64,000 bases of DNA from Dactylis glomerata (Eukaryota; Streptophyta; Magnoliopsida; Poales; Poaceae), in assembly GCA_007115705.1 (NCBI GenBank), contig QXEO01000734.1:2639430-2703429 (forward strand), written 5' to 3'. Shown here piece by piece: positions 21,122 through 30,443 of the stretch (positions are counted from its first letter, which is position 1; each line of letters opens with the position of its first letter). Both the position numbers and the translations under genes were made by a program. The notes beneath the pieces are model-generated. The model was not told the DNA's origin, did not search any database, and saw only the letters and a list, made by a program, of their open reading frames with translations.

Positions 21122-24100
21122 TGTAACAACTCAGAAATTGTAATCCACTTCTTATTAATTTAAATACCAAATTTTGGACCAAGACAAAACTTTTTAGCTA
21201 TTATTGCATGCATACATGTATTTCCCATTATATGTTTTCTATGATTTTATGTGTGTAAATTTTGGTTGTGTACTAGTTAGTTAATTCTAAGTTAACTAAC
21301 AGAAGCAAATAAGAAAGATTATAAGAACCAAAGAAACCAGAAATAAAAATCATAAAGAAAAAGAGAAGAAAAAGATGATCTAGGAAATCTGTTTGACTAC
21401 CCTACTTTGAGCCCTTAGATTAAGAAATCTCTTAATCACCTTCATGTTTGGCCTGTTAGTTGAGCTTAACCAAGTTACATACTAACTCAACCAACAAGAA
21501 TCTACTCAAAATTCAAACCAGAGCATCACTCAAACTTCAACCAAAGTTTGAATCTGAATCATATGACAACCCCAAATTCAAAATAGCCCTGGAGCAAAAC
21601 ACCACCTCTTGACCTAACAAAAATTGTTTTAGAGTCCCTATCCAATATAATGACCAACCCAATTGGAAATTTTCAAAAATCAAATTTTTACTTCTTGCGG
21701 GCATTTCGTCGAACACGTTGCGGGCAGGATTCAGCAATAGTCTAGCACTGTTTGCAAGCAGTGGAGAGACCCCTCTGGTGCCCATGTCCTTCCCACAGTG
21801 TCCCTTGTCGCCTTGCTCTCGATCCCCAGCCACCCCTGCCCAGGCCCCGGCCGGGAGACATGGAGGAGAAGAGGAAGACCACCGCAGCACACCTTCCTTG
21901 CCCCCTCTGAACCAGACCGCCTCGACGCCTCCCATCGCGCCAGGACACTCCTACAGCACGCCGCCGCCCTCCGCCGAAAGCCCCGACCACCGCGTCCCTC
22001 CTGTAGCCGGCACCGGCCGCGCTCCGGCCGCAGATCCCTTCACCCCGTGCTCCCTCTCCCGCCTATAAAAGGCCACCATTCTTGGCTGAAAAGAACCACA
22101 CCCTCACCAGGAACCTCCTAGACAACCTTTCCCTCGCTCTCGTGCTCTCAGTCGAGCTCGCCGACCTCGACGTCCCCGCAGGCCACCGCACGTTCCCGGC
22201 GTTGCGGAGCTGCCCCCGGCGCTGTACCTGCTAGAGGTGGCGGAGGAGAACCCCCGCATCCGCCCTGCACCCTCGCCGCCGCTCCCCATCACCGCCGGTG
22301 AGCACCCCAGCCACCGCCTCCTCCCAGTAGCCGCCCGCCGTGTGTGCATCGAGCTGGGGAAGAAAGCCCCGTGCATACCGATTCAGTTAAGTTCTGACCG
22401 GTGGGCCCCCCCGGTCAGGCTATTTTTTTTCAGCGCGCACCCCGGATCCCTAGCTGGGCCGGCCCGACTTCGTCTCCCCGGCCCGTATAAATTCCAGGCC
22501 GTTTTATATATTTTTTTCGGAGAAACCTTTTTGTATTTGTTTGATTACTGCAAGATTCCAATTCAAATTCCCGGAGTTCCGTAGGTTCAAATTTAGCAAA
22601 TAAGATGTCGTTGGAAAGCTTGTAAAATGCCCTACACTATAGAACTGGTTAGAATTCAAAATAAGTTAGGAATTTAATTAGATATGAATAGTGTGACCAT
22701 AGCCTTGTTAATCATAGAGTATTTCTAGAAATTTAATTAAGCCTCCGAAAATCATGAAATTTAAATTGTGAAATCACCAATGACCCCTCTTACTGTTAGT
22801 CAACCCAAAACAACTCCAAACCCTATTAGTGTTATCAATTAGATCCTACCCAACTCTAGTTAGCCACATAAAATGATAGATTCCGATTGCACACTTAGAA
22901 TTAGTTTGCCCTCTTACCAATTCACTTAGTTAATCCCTCCCACTTGAACTTGTCTTAGTAACCCTAAACCAATACCAATGCTTAGAAAGTGAACAACATA
23001 TGACACTTAGTAGAAACTTTAACTTGCACACTTGATGGAAACTTAGAAGCAAACCTTACAATCCAACACCATAAAATGCAACATGAATGCTATTGTTAGC
23101 AAACAAAGGTGTGTGCTTGGTGTGTTGTTAGCATTGTGTAGTGATTGTGTGCTTTGTGTTTATTCGTTATTAGACGCTAGTGTTGCCGAGGAGGATATTG
23201 GAGGGGATTATTATCAAGAAGAGGAAGAAGAATACCCCGGACACTTTGCCAACCAAGGCAAGCCATCTTTTGATTCATACTCCCAATGCCTAGTTTTAAT
23301 ATTGCATTCTACTTGTTTTAAGTAAATTGCATGATTGAATTGCTAGAGTAGAATGATAGAAGTATAGTGATGTCTTGCTTAACAAGAGCATCAAGCTGAG
23401 TTTATCCAACCATAGTTAGTAGTATCATCACTCAACCTAGTTGCTTAGTCGCTAATAAAATTGAGGCCATCGATAAGGGGAACTCTACTTGAAAGGTGGT
23501 GACTTGAACTTGAAACTTGAATTGGAGAATTGCTCCTACATGATGGTTCTATAAAAGAAATTAATCTTGACTAAGAACTATGAAATATATTTCCCAAATG
23601 ACAACGAGTGATGTACTATGGGAGCCAATTTTTCCGTACAACCACATTACCCCTATATGGGAAGGGGCTTAATCCGTAGCTTGTTTATCCTAGTATGGGA
23701 GGCCTTGTATCAAATCTTCATGGAAGGACACCGTGAGCGGTTACTTCTGGACCAGGTGGATTCCACCAACCCGGCACCCGGGATGGGCAGAACTAGAGGC
23801 GCCGGAGCGGAGGTTCCGTATCCCGGGCTCTAGGGAAGGATCCTATACTAGGGTGAGCAAGTGAAAGGTTTTGTTTGATTATCTGAACCTCGCATACTTT
23901 GCGTATGTCGATCCGTGGACTTCTCCCGGCAGATGTATCGATTCTTGTGGGTAAAGTGTACCCCTCTGCAGAGGTTTTCAAACTATTCGAATAGCCGCGT
24001 CCGCGGTCATGGACGTTTGGCAAGCTGTACTTGACTTTTGTCAGGACTAAAAGTGACAATGGTGACTTGGTGAATGACTTGACTTGAAATGTTGTTGACA

Positions 24101-24610
24101 TACTTGAAGTCCTCTTTAGATGGAACTTAGAGAACTAAAACTCTTTCCTACCAATGAACATTCTTGGGAAATAAAACTAGCTTTTGGCAAATAAACTTAG
24201 TGCTTAGTCTACCATATCAGCCTTGCATATCTACTTCACTACTCATTTGTAAGATGGTTTGCGAGTGCATCCAATGTACTCACGGCTGTGTCCCTGGCTA
24301 TCAACTTGGCCAGACTACGGGAAGGAATACCAGGAGGAAGGGTATGAGGAAGAGTACCAGAACTAAGCTCGTCTCCATGAGTCGCCATTGCCTGTAGGGT
24401 GAAGGCATGGACCCGAAGACGTTATTTCCGCTGCTATATTGTGTTGTAATATGACTTGGTCTATATGACCATTGTATTTGATCCACCGTATTGTAATGTC
24501 TATGGAACTGGTTACCAACTACGTTATGTATATCGCAACAATGGTTCTGGGATTGCGGTGGAATACATAACGGGCACTTCGAATTTGTTATCAAGTTTGG
24601 GGTCGTCACA
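21122..24610 (+). repeat. 5' LTR of the chromovirus
   Basis: Starts TGTAACAAC and ends GTCGTCACA directly before the primer-binding site. The TATA box lies 940 bases in, so U3 is under 1 kb and the transcribed R-U5 part is about 2.5 kb, exceptionally long. GC-rich sequence at 21720-22480 gives open frames on both strands that are probably chance. Confidence 0.95.
22064..22070 (+). promoter_or_regulatory. TATA box of the chromovirus 5' LTR
   Basis: TATAAAA in a GC-rich setting. The same box occurs at 31387-31393 in the 3' LTR. Transcription would start about 30 bases downstream. Confidence 0.75.
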
Positions 24611-24613
24611 AGT

Positions 24614-24625
24614 TGGTATCAGAGC
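24614..24625 (+). other. Primer-binding site of the chromovirus (initiator tRNA-Met)
   Basis: TGGTATCAGAGC begins three bases after the LTR end and is the sequence complementary to the 3' end of plant initiator methionine tRNA, the usual primer of Tekay/Del-type elements. Confidence 0.9.
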
Positions 24626-24825
24626 CTAGGCTGACCATAGGAGACCTTAGTTAGAATGGGCGTTAAATGAAACATTGATAAAAGCAAAGATATAAGTAAG
24701 GGTTGCAAAATTGCTTAGTCTTTCCTCTCTACTTGCAAAGTTTTATACATACCTCAGTTTTTGCCTACTTAAAATTTTGCACACTTGAGTTGATCACTAA
24801 CTTAAGCTAATCTAAAATTTTGTAG

Positions 24826-25608
24826 ATGTCCCCGGTATTCACTGAGCAGTACCAGTTGGGCCATGGTGGCAGCCTTTCTTTCGAGCGTGACCTCACCACC
24901 TTGACCTTGTTCCTGAACCGTTTGTACCCGGAGTTCAAGGGAGCCGTGCTCAATGAGTACCCAGATGGAGAGCTACGATGGCTCATCCGAGCCAGTTGCC
25001 GTGGCAAGAAGGGGATTTTGGGTTCTCCAAGGGTCAAGTTTGAGCTTGTGGAGAACACTTGGGCCGATGGTTTGGTCCGAGCGATGCAGGAGATGCACGC
25101 CCGCTTGTGCGGACTGCACGTTGAGGAGGTTCAGGGAGAGCGCTTTAGGAACTTTGCTCGGCGTGATGCGGACGGGCGTCCCGCAAACATGCCCGGGCAG
25201 AATGAGCTGAGTACCTACATCGACCACATGGACTTCTTGCTATACTCCACTCAGCAGGAGGCCGACCGTGCCCGTACTAGGGCCAACCTTGAGCACTTCG
25301 CACTGGTGGAGGCAAGGAGCACTATCAGGATTCTTGCAAAGGAACGCAAGAGCCTTCGTCGCCAGCGAGATGAGAAGGAACATGACCTTGAGGAGTTGAA
25401 GGCCAATGTGGCAGAGCTGACTGAGTACATTGAGAGTCTTGAGGATCACCTTGGTGAGGAGGAAGGCATTGATCTCCGCAAGGAGGATAATGCCCTCATT
25501 AGTGATGAGGATGACTTCATGGAGGACCTTGATGATCCGGAAGATGGTGGGCACAATGGATTCATTGTGAGTGATGAGGAGGAAGACCCCGAGGAGCCCA
25601 CTGTTTAG
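24826..25608 (+). CDS. Extra ORF upstream of gag (ORF0-like), 260 residues
   Basis: An intact ATG-to-stop frame in the sense direction between the primer site and gag. Residues 1-125 are globular with no motif I recognise. Residues about 145-215 look like a continuous coiled coil (many E, R, K and L, including KERKSLRRQRDEKEHDLEEL). The C-terminal 45 residues are strongly acidic with repeated DEED-type clusters. From memory, rice RIRE3/RIRE8 elements carry a similarly placed ORF0; whether this is a homologue was not tested. The ATG directly follows TTTTGTAG, which resembles a splice acceptor. A structural or RNA-binding helper role is speculation. Confidence 0.8.
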   Translation: MSPVFTEQYQLGHGGSLSFERDLTTLTLFLNRLYPEFKGAVLNEYPDGELRWLIRASCRGKKGILGSPRVKFELVENTWADGLVRAMQEMHARLCGLHVEEVQGERFRNFARRDADGRPANMPGQNELSTYIDHMDFLLYSTQQEADRARTRANLEHFALVEARSTIRILAKERKSLRRQRDEKEHDLEELKANVAELTEYIESLEDHLGEEEGIDLRKEDNALISDEDDFMEDLDDPEDGGHNGFIVSDEEEDPEEPTV

Positions 25609-25882
25609 ATTCGAGATCCCCGTGTTATTTAGTTATGAGTTCACCTTGAGTCACTTCGTGTAGGTGTGAGTTGTATCCCCCTCCCTAGTAGACGAGTCGC
25701 AATGGTTTGATGTAAACCATTTGTAATGTGTGAACTCGTATGTATGATATGTTTGATGAGTGTTGAATGAAATTTGAATTTGGCCCTTAAGGCCTTAGTA
25801 AGACAAAATTGCATCATCCATGTTACCTTTAAAATCTTAGCAAATTAGCTTTTCCTTCTTGTCTTACACACCTTATCTTCAG

Positions 25883-28800
25883 ATGCCGCGAGCACCCCCA
25901 CCCCCAAACCCGGAAATGGCCGAACTGCTAAGGTTGATCATGGAAGACCGGGAAGCAGCCCGAGCTGAGCGCCAAGCCAACTTGGCCACTCTTCAGCAGT
26001 TAACCCAGATGGCAATGAACCACAACAATGGCAATGGCAATGGCCATGGCAATGGTGAAGGAGAAAACCATGGCAATGGAGACCACCGATCCAAGTTAAG
26101 GAGTTTCCAAAACACCAACCCACCTATATTCACTAAGTCTGAAGAACCCTTAGACGCCGATGACTGGCTTCGCACTATGGAAAACAACTTGGCAGTCGCC
26201 GAAGTTGGTGAAAATGAGAAGGTCTTGTACACCACCCACTATCTTGCTGGAGCCGCAAGAGCTTGGTGGGATAGCACCCGTGCAATGCAAGCCCCAGGGT
26301 ATGTGATGCCTTGGGAGGAGTTCAAGAGCAAGTTTAGCAAAGCCCATGTCCCTATGGGATTGGTTAAAAGGATGAGAGATGAGTTCAGAAATCTGAAGCA
26401 AGGTTCCATATCTGTGGTGGATTACCGTGACAAGTTCCTTACCTTGTCGAGGTATGCCCCAGATGACACCAACACCACTGAGAAGAAGCAAGAAAGGTTT
26501 CTGGATGGACTTCATGATGAGATGCAATGTGTCCTGGTCAGTATTCCCTTTGCCGACTTGGAGTCACTCGTGGACTCTGCCATTCAGATGGAAGGCAAAC
26601 TCAAGCAAGCTACCGAGAACCGCAAGCGTCGCATGATGTATCAAGGCAACTCGAGCAACTCACAGAAGCCAAGGGGAATTGCACCTATGGGATTCGCCCC
26701 TAGACCTATGAGGCCGTCTGCACCTGCTCCATGCCCCAACTATCCCAACCGTCCGCCCGGAAACAACTTCAACCGTGCACCTCCAAGACCAAGTGGCAAC
26801 AGCTTCAACACCAATACTCCAAGGCCAAATGGCGCCCCTGTGTTACCCAAGCCTGGTGACAAGTCTGGTGTTACCTGTTATGAGTGTGGACTTAAAGGGC
26901 ACTACTCCAATGAGTGCCCCAAGAAGCTGAATGATGCATCCAAGACAGCTGCTCCTGTTCAGCAACAGCGCCGTGTGGGAAATGGCAAGAACTATCCCCC
27001 AAGGAACCAGCCTCGCTCTCAAGGCCGTCTGAATCACATGAATGTTGAAGAAGCTCAGGAAGCAACTGACGTTGTGCTTCGTATGTTCCCTGTTAACTCA
27101 GTTCTTGCAAGAGTTCTGTTTGATTCGGGAGCTTCACACTCATTTGTTACCCAATTATTCGTTGATAAAAGTGGACTTCAACCTACACCCTTGAAAGATG
27201 TCATGTCTGTGCAAATTCCCGGGTCAGTAACCAAAGCCAGTTGTACCTGTTTGGCAGTGCCCATAGAAATTCATGGGATCTCATTCTTAGCCAGTTTGAT
27301 TGTGTTAGGAACCAAAGGATTGGAAGTAGTCTTAGGTATGGATTGGATGTCCCAACACCAAGGAATTATAGATTGTGCCAAAAAGACCATCACCATGTGG
27401 AGTAGCCATGGAGTTTTAGTAAAGCATGTGTCAGTCAAACCCATCCCAATCCCCAGATGTCATAAGAGTATCTCAGGACCGACTTTGGAGCAAGTCCCCA
27501 TCGTCTGTGAATACCCGGATGTTTTTCCCGATGAGCTGCCCGGAATGCCACCGGATCGGGATATTGAGTTTATCATTGAGCTTATCCCCGGAACTGGGTC
27601 CATAGCCCAACGACCCTACCGTATGAACCCAGCTGAATTAGTTGAGTTGAAGAAGCAATTGGATGACCTTCTGAGCAAAGGATTGATTCAGCCAAGTTCT
27701 TCTGCTTGGAGATCACCTGTTCTGTTTGTGGATAAAAGTGACGGTTCTAGCCGACTGTGCACTGACTACCGCAAGCTAAACGATGTGACCATCAAGAACA
27801 AGTATCCTCTCCCAAAGATTGAAGATTTGTTTGACCAACTGACTGGAGCTAGAGTGTTCTCAAAGATAGATCTTAGAACCGGATACCACCAACTGAAGAT
27901 CCGTGCAGCGGATATCCCCAAGACAGCCTTCACTACCCGATACGGATTGTATGAGTACACCGTAATGTCATTTGGATTAACCAATGCCCCTGCTTATTTC
28001 ATGAACCTCATGAATAAGGTTTTTATGGAGTTCTTGGATAAGTTTGTTGTTGTCTTCATTGACGACATTCTTATCTACTCCAAATCCGAAGAAGAGCATG
28101 CAAACCATTTGAGATTAATTCTAGAAACCTTAAGGGAGCATCAGCTGTATGCCAAGTTCAGTAAATGTGAGTTCTGGTTGAAGGAAGTTGGATTCTTAGG
28201 CCATGTATTATCCGCCGGAGGAGTGTCAGTAGACCCCAAGAAGATCAAATCAGTCATGGAATGGGAAGCCCCTACCACTCAAACTGAAGTTAGAGGTTTT
28301 CTCGGATTAGCGGGATATTACCGCAAGTTTGTTGAAGGATTTTCCAGTATTGCCCGGCCAATGACCCAACTGTTGAAGAAAGATAAGAAGTTTGAATGGA
28401 CCCCTAAGTGTGAAGAAAGTTTTCAAGAGCTCAAGAAGCGATTGGTGACCGCCCCCGTCCTAACCATGCCCGATATCACCAAAAACTTTGATGTCTATTG
28501 CGACGCTTCCAAACTTGGACTTGGTTGTGTATTGATGCAAGAAGGCAAGGTCATAGCTTACCTCTCTCGGCAGCTTCGACCTCATGAAGAAAATTATCCG
28601 ACCCATGATCTAGAATTAGCAGCTGTGGTTCTAGCTTTGAAGACTTGGAGGCACTATCTGATGGGCAATCGTTGTGAGATCTACACAGATCACAAGAGTT
28701 TGAAGTATATCTTCACCCAGAAGGAGTTGAACATGAGGCAAAGAAGATGGATAGAATTGATCAAGGATTATGATCTGGAAATTCACTATCACCCTGGTAA

Positions 28801-30400
28801 GGCCAATGTAGTGGCCGATGCGTTGAGTAGGAAGCCATGCTCATTGAATATGAGGATCAAAGAAGAGCAACCCATGTTGCACCAAGAGTTTGAAAGATTT
28901 GGATTGGAACTAGTCAGTCAAGGATTCCTAGCCAACCTTGAGTTTCAACCCACCCTGATGAGCCAAATCAAAGAAGCCCAGAAGGGAAATGAGAGTATTG
29001 ACGGAATCAAGCGCAGAATTAGTTCCGGCAAGGTGCCAGGATTTGAGGAAGATAATCAAGGAGTTCTTTGGTATAAAGGACGTATTTGTGTGCCTGCTGA
29101 TTCAGAATTGAAGGAAGTGATTATGAAGGAAGCCCATGAGACCCCTTACTCCATCCACCCCGGTGGAACTAAGATGTATCAAGATTTGAAGGAACAATTT
29201 TGGTGGCATGGAATGAAGCGTGAGATTGCATCGTTCATTTCTAAGTGTGATATTTGCCAAAGGGTCAAGGCGGAACATCAACGTCCTGCAGGATTGCTGC
29301 AACCTTTGCAAGTTCCAGAATGGAAGTGGGAATCGGTTGGAATGGATTTCGTCACTGGATTTCCAAGGTCTAGCCGTGGCAATGACTCTATTTGGGTCAT
29401 TGTGGATAGACTAACCAAAGTAGCCCACTTTATTCCTGTCAAGACCACTTACAACTCGGGACAGCTAGCAGATCTGTATTTATCCAGAATTGTCAGTTTG
29501 CATGGAGTTCCCAAAACCATAGTTTCCGATCGAGGAACCCAATTCACCTCGAGATTTTGGAAAAGTTTGCATCAAGCCTTGGGAACCAAATTAGCTTTCA
29601 GCACCGCTTACCACCCTCAGACTGATGGACAGACTGAAAGAGTGAATCAAATACTTGAAGATATGTTGAGAGCCTGTGTTCTAGCCTATGGAGCTAAGTG
29701 GGAAGATTGTCTGCCTTTCGCGGAGTTTTCCTACAACAACAGTTATCAAGCCAGTTTGCAAATGGCCCCATTTGAAGCTTTGTATGGAAGAAAGTGCCGT
29801 ACCCCTTTGAATTGGTCTGAAACCGGAGACAGTCAGATTTTTGGACCAGATATTCTGCAAGAAGCCGAGGAGAAAGTTCGCATGATTCGTGACTATCTCA
29901 AGGCCGCCCAGTCAAGACAAAAGAGTTATGACGACAAGAGACGGAGAGAATTAACTTTCAAAAGTGGAGACTTTGTTTACCTCAGAGTATCACCCCTCAA
30001 GGGAATGCGAAGATTCCAAGTAAAAGGAAAGCTCGCACCAAGATATATTGGACCCTTCAAGATACTAGACCGCAGAGGAGAAGTGTCTTATCAGTTGGAA
30101 ATGCCCCCTGAATTGTCCGAAGTACACGATGTCTTTCACGTGTCTTTACTTCGGAAATGTCTTGAAGTGCCGGAGAAGCCAGAAATTTTCAAGAACATTG
30201 ATCACCGTTCTGTGGACATCAACAAGGATTTGACCTATCGTGAAACGCCTATTCGTATCCTCGAGGAAGCCTATAGAACCACTCGAACCCGAAGCATCAA
30301 ATTTCTGAAAGTTCAGTGGAGTAATCACACTGAAGAGGAAGCCACTTGGGAACGAGAAGATTACCTTCAGAAAGAGTTTCCCAATCTTTTCAGTTCTTAA
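25883..30400 (+). CDS. Gag-Pol polyprotein of the chromovirus, intact, 1505 residues
   Basis: One uninterrupted frame. The ATG at 25883 is chosen because the upstream in-frame codons contain no ATG. Domains in order: Gag capsid (about 80-230), zinc knuckle CYECGLKGHYSNEC (from 332), aspartic protease LFDSGASHSFV (Asp 414), reverse transcriptase with FIDDIL (Asp 727 and 728), RNase H with YCDASKLGLG (Asp 874), and integrase with an HHCC finger (from about 1091) and Asp/Asp/Glu in GMDFVTGFP, VSDRGTQFTS and QTERVNQ. At the C-terminus EEAYRTTRTRSIKFLKVQW then EATWEREDY form a chromodomain-like end, which directs integration to certain chromatin in chromoviruses. No broken residue was seen. Confidence 0.97.
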   Translation: MPRAPPPPNPEMAELLRLIMEDREAARAERQANLATLQQLTQMAMNHNNGNGNGHGNGEGENHGNGDHRSKLRSFQNTNPPIFTKSEEPLDADDWLRTMENNLAVAEVGENEKVLYTTHYLAGAARAWWDSTRAMQAPGYVMPWEEFKSKFSKAHVPMGLVKRMRDEFRNLKQGSISVVDYRDKFLTLSRYAPDDTNTTEKKQERFLDGLHDEMQCVLVSIPFADLESLVDSAIQMEGKLKQATENRKRRMMYQGNSSNSQKPRGIAPMGFAPRPMRPSAPAPCPNYPNRPPGNNFNRAPPRPSGNSFNTNTPRPNGAPVLPKPGDKSGVTCYECGLKGHYSNECPKKLNDASKTAAPVQQQRRVGNGKNYPPRNQPRSQGRLNHMNVEEAQEATDVVLRMFPVNSVLARVLFDSGASHSFVTQLFVDKSGLQPTPLKDVMSVQIPGSVTKASCTCLAVPIEIHGISFLASLIVLGTKGLEVVLGMDWMSQHQGIIDCAKKTITMWSSHGVLVKHVSVKPIPIPRCHKSISGPTLEQVPIVCEYPDVFPDELPGMPPDRDIEFIIELIPGTGSIAQRPYRMNPAELVELKKQLDDLLSKGLIQPSSSAWRSPVLFVDKSDGSSRLCTDYRKLNDVTIKNKYPLPKIEDLFDQLTGARVFSKIDLRTGYHQLKIRAADIPKTAFTTRYGLYEYTVMSFGLTNAPAYFMNLMNKVFMEFLDKFVVVFIDDILIYSKSEEEHANHLRLILETLREHQLYAKFSKCEFWLKEVGFLGHVLSAGGVSVDPKKIKSVMEWEAPTTQTEVRGFLGLAGYYRKFVEGFSSIARPMTQLLKKDKKFEWTPKCEESFQELKKRLVTAPVLTMPDITKNFDVYCDASKLGLGCVLMQEGKVIAYLSRQLRPHEENYPTHDLELAAVVLALKTWRHYLMGNRCEIYTDHKSLKYIFTQKELNMRQRRWIELIKDYDLEIHYHPGKANVVADALSRKPCSLNMRIKEEQPMLHQEFERFGLELVSQGFLANLEFQPTLMSQIKEAQKGNESIDGIKRRISSGKVPGFEEDNQGVLWYKGRICVPADSELKEVIMKEAHETPYSIHPGGTKMYQDLKEQFWWHGMKREIASFISKCDICQRVKAEHQRPAGLLQPLQVPEWKWESVGMDFVTGFPRSSRGNDSIWVIVDRLTKVAHFIPVKTTYNSGQLADLYLSRIVSLHGVPKTIVSDRGTQFTSRFWKSLHQALGTKLAFSTAYHPQTDGQTERVNQILEDMLRACVLAYGAKWEDCLPFAEFSYNNSYQASLQMAPFEALYGRKCRTPLNWSETGDSQIFGPDILQEAEEKVRMIRDYLKAAQSRQKSYDDKRRRELTFKSGDFVYLRVSPLKGMRRFQVKGKLAPRYIGPFKILDRRGEVSYQLEMPPELSEVHDVFHVSLLRKCLEVPEKPEIFKNIDHRSVDINKDLTYRETPIRILEEAYRTTRTRSIKFLKVQWSNHTEEEATWEREDYLQKEFPNLFSS

Positions 30401-30430
30401 TTAGTGAATCTCGGGGACGAGATTCTTTTT

Positions 30431-30443
30431 AAGGGGGGAAGAT
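30431..30443 (+). other. Polypurine tract of the chromovirus
   Basis: AAGGGGGGAAGAT ends directly at the start of the 3' LTR, where plus-strand DNA synthesis is primed. Confidence 0.9.

Noticed and set aside
21537..22376. Several frames on both strands in the GC-rich part of the chromovirus LTR
   Set aside because: They overlap the TATA box and each other, and are composition-driven.
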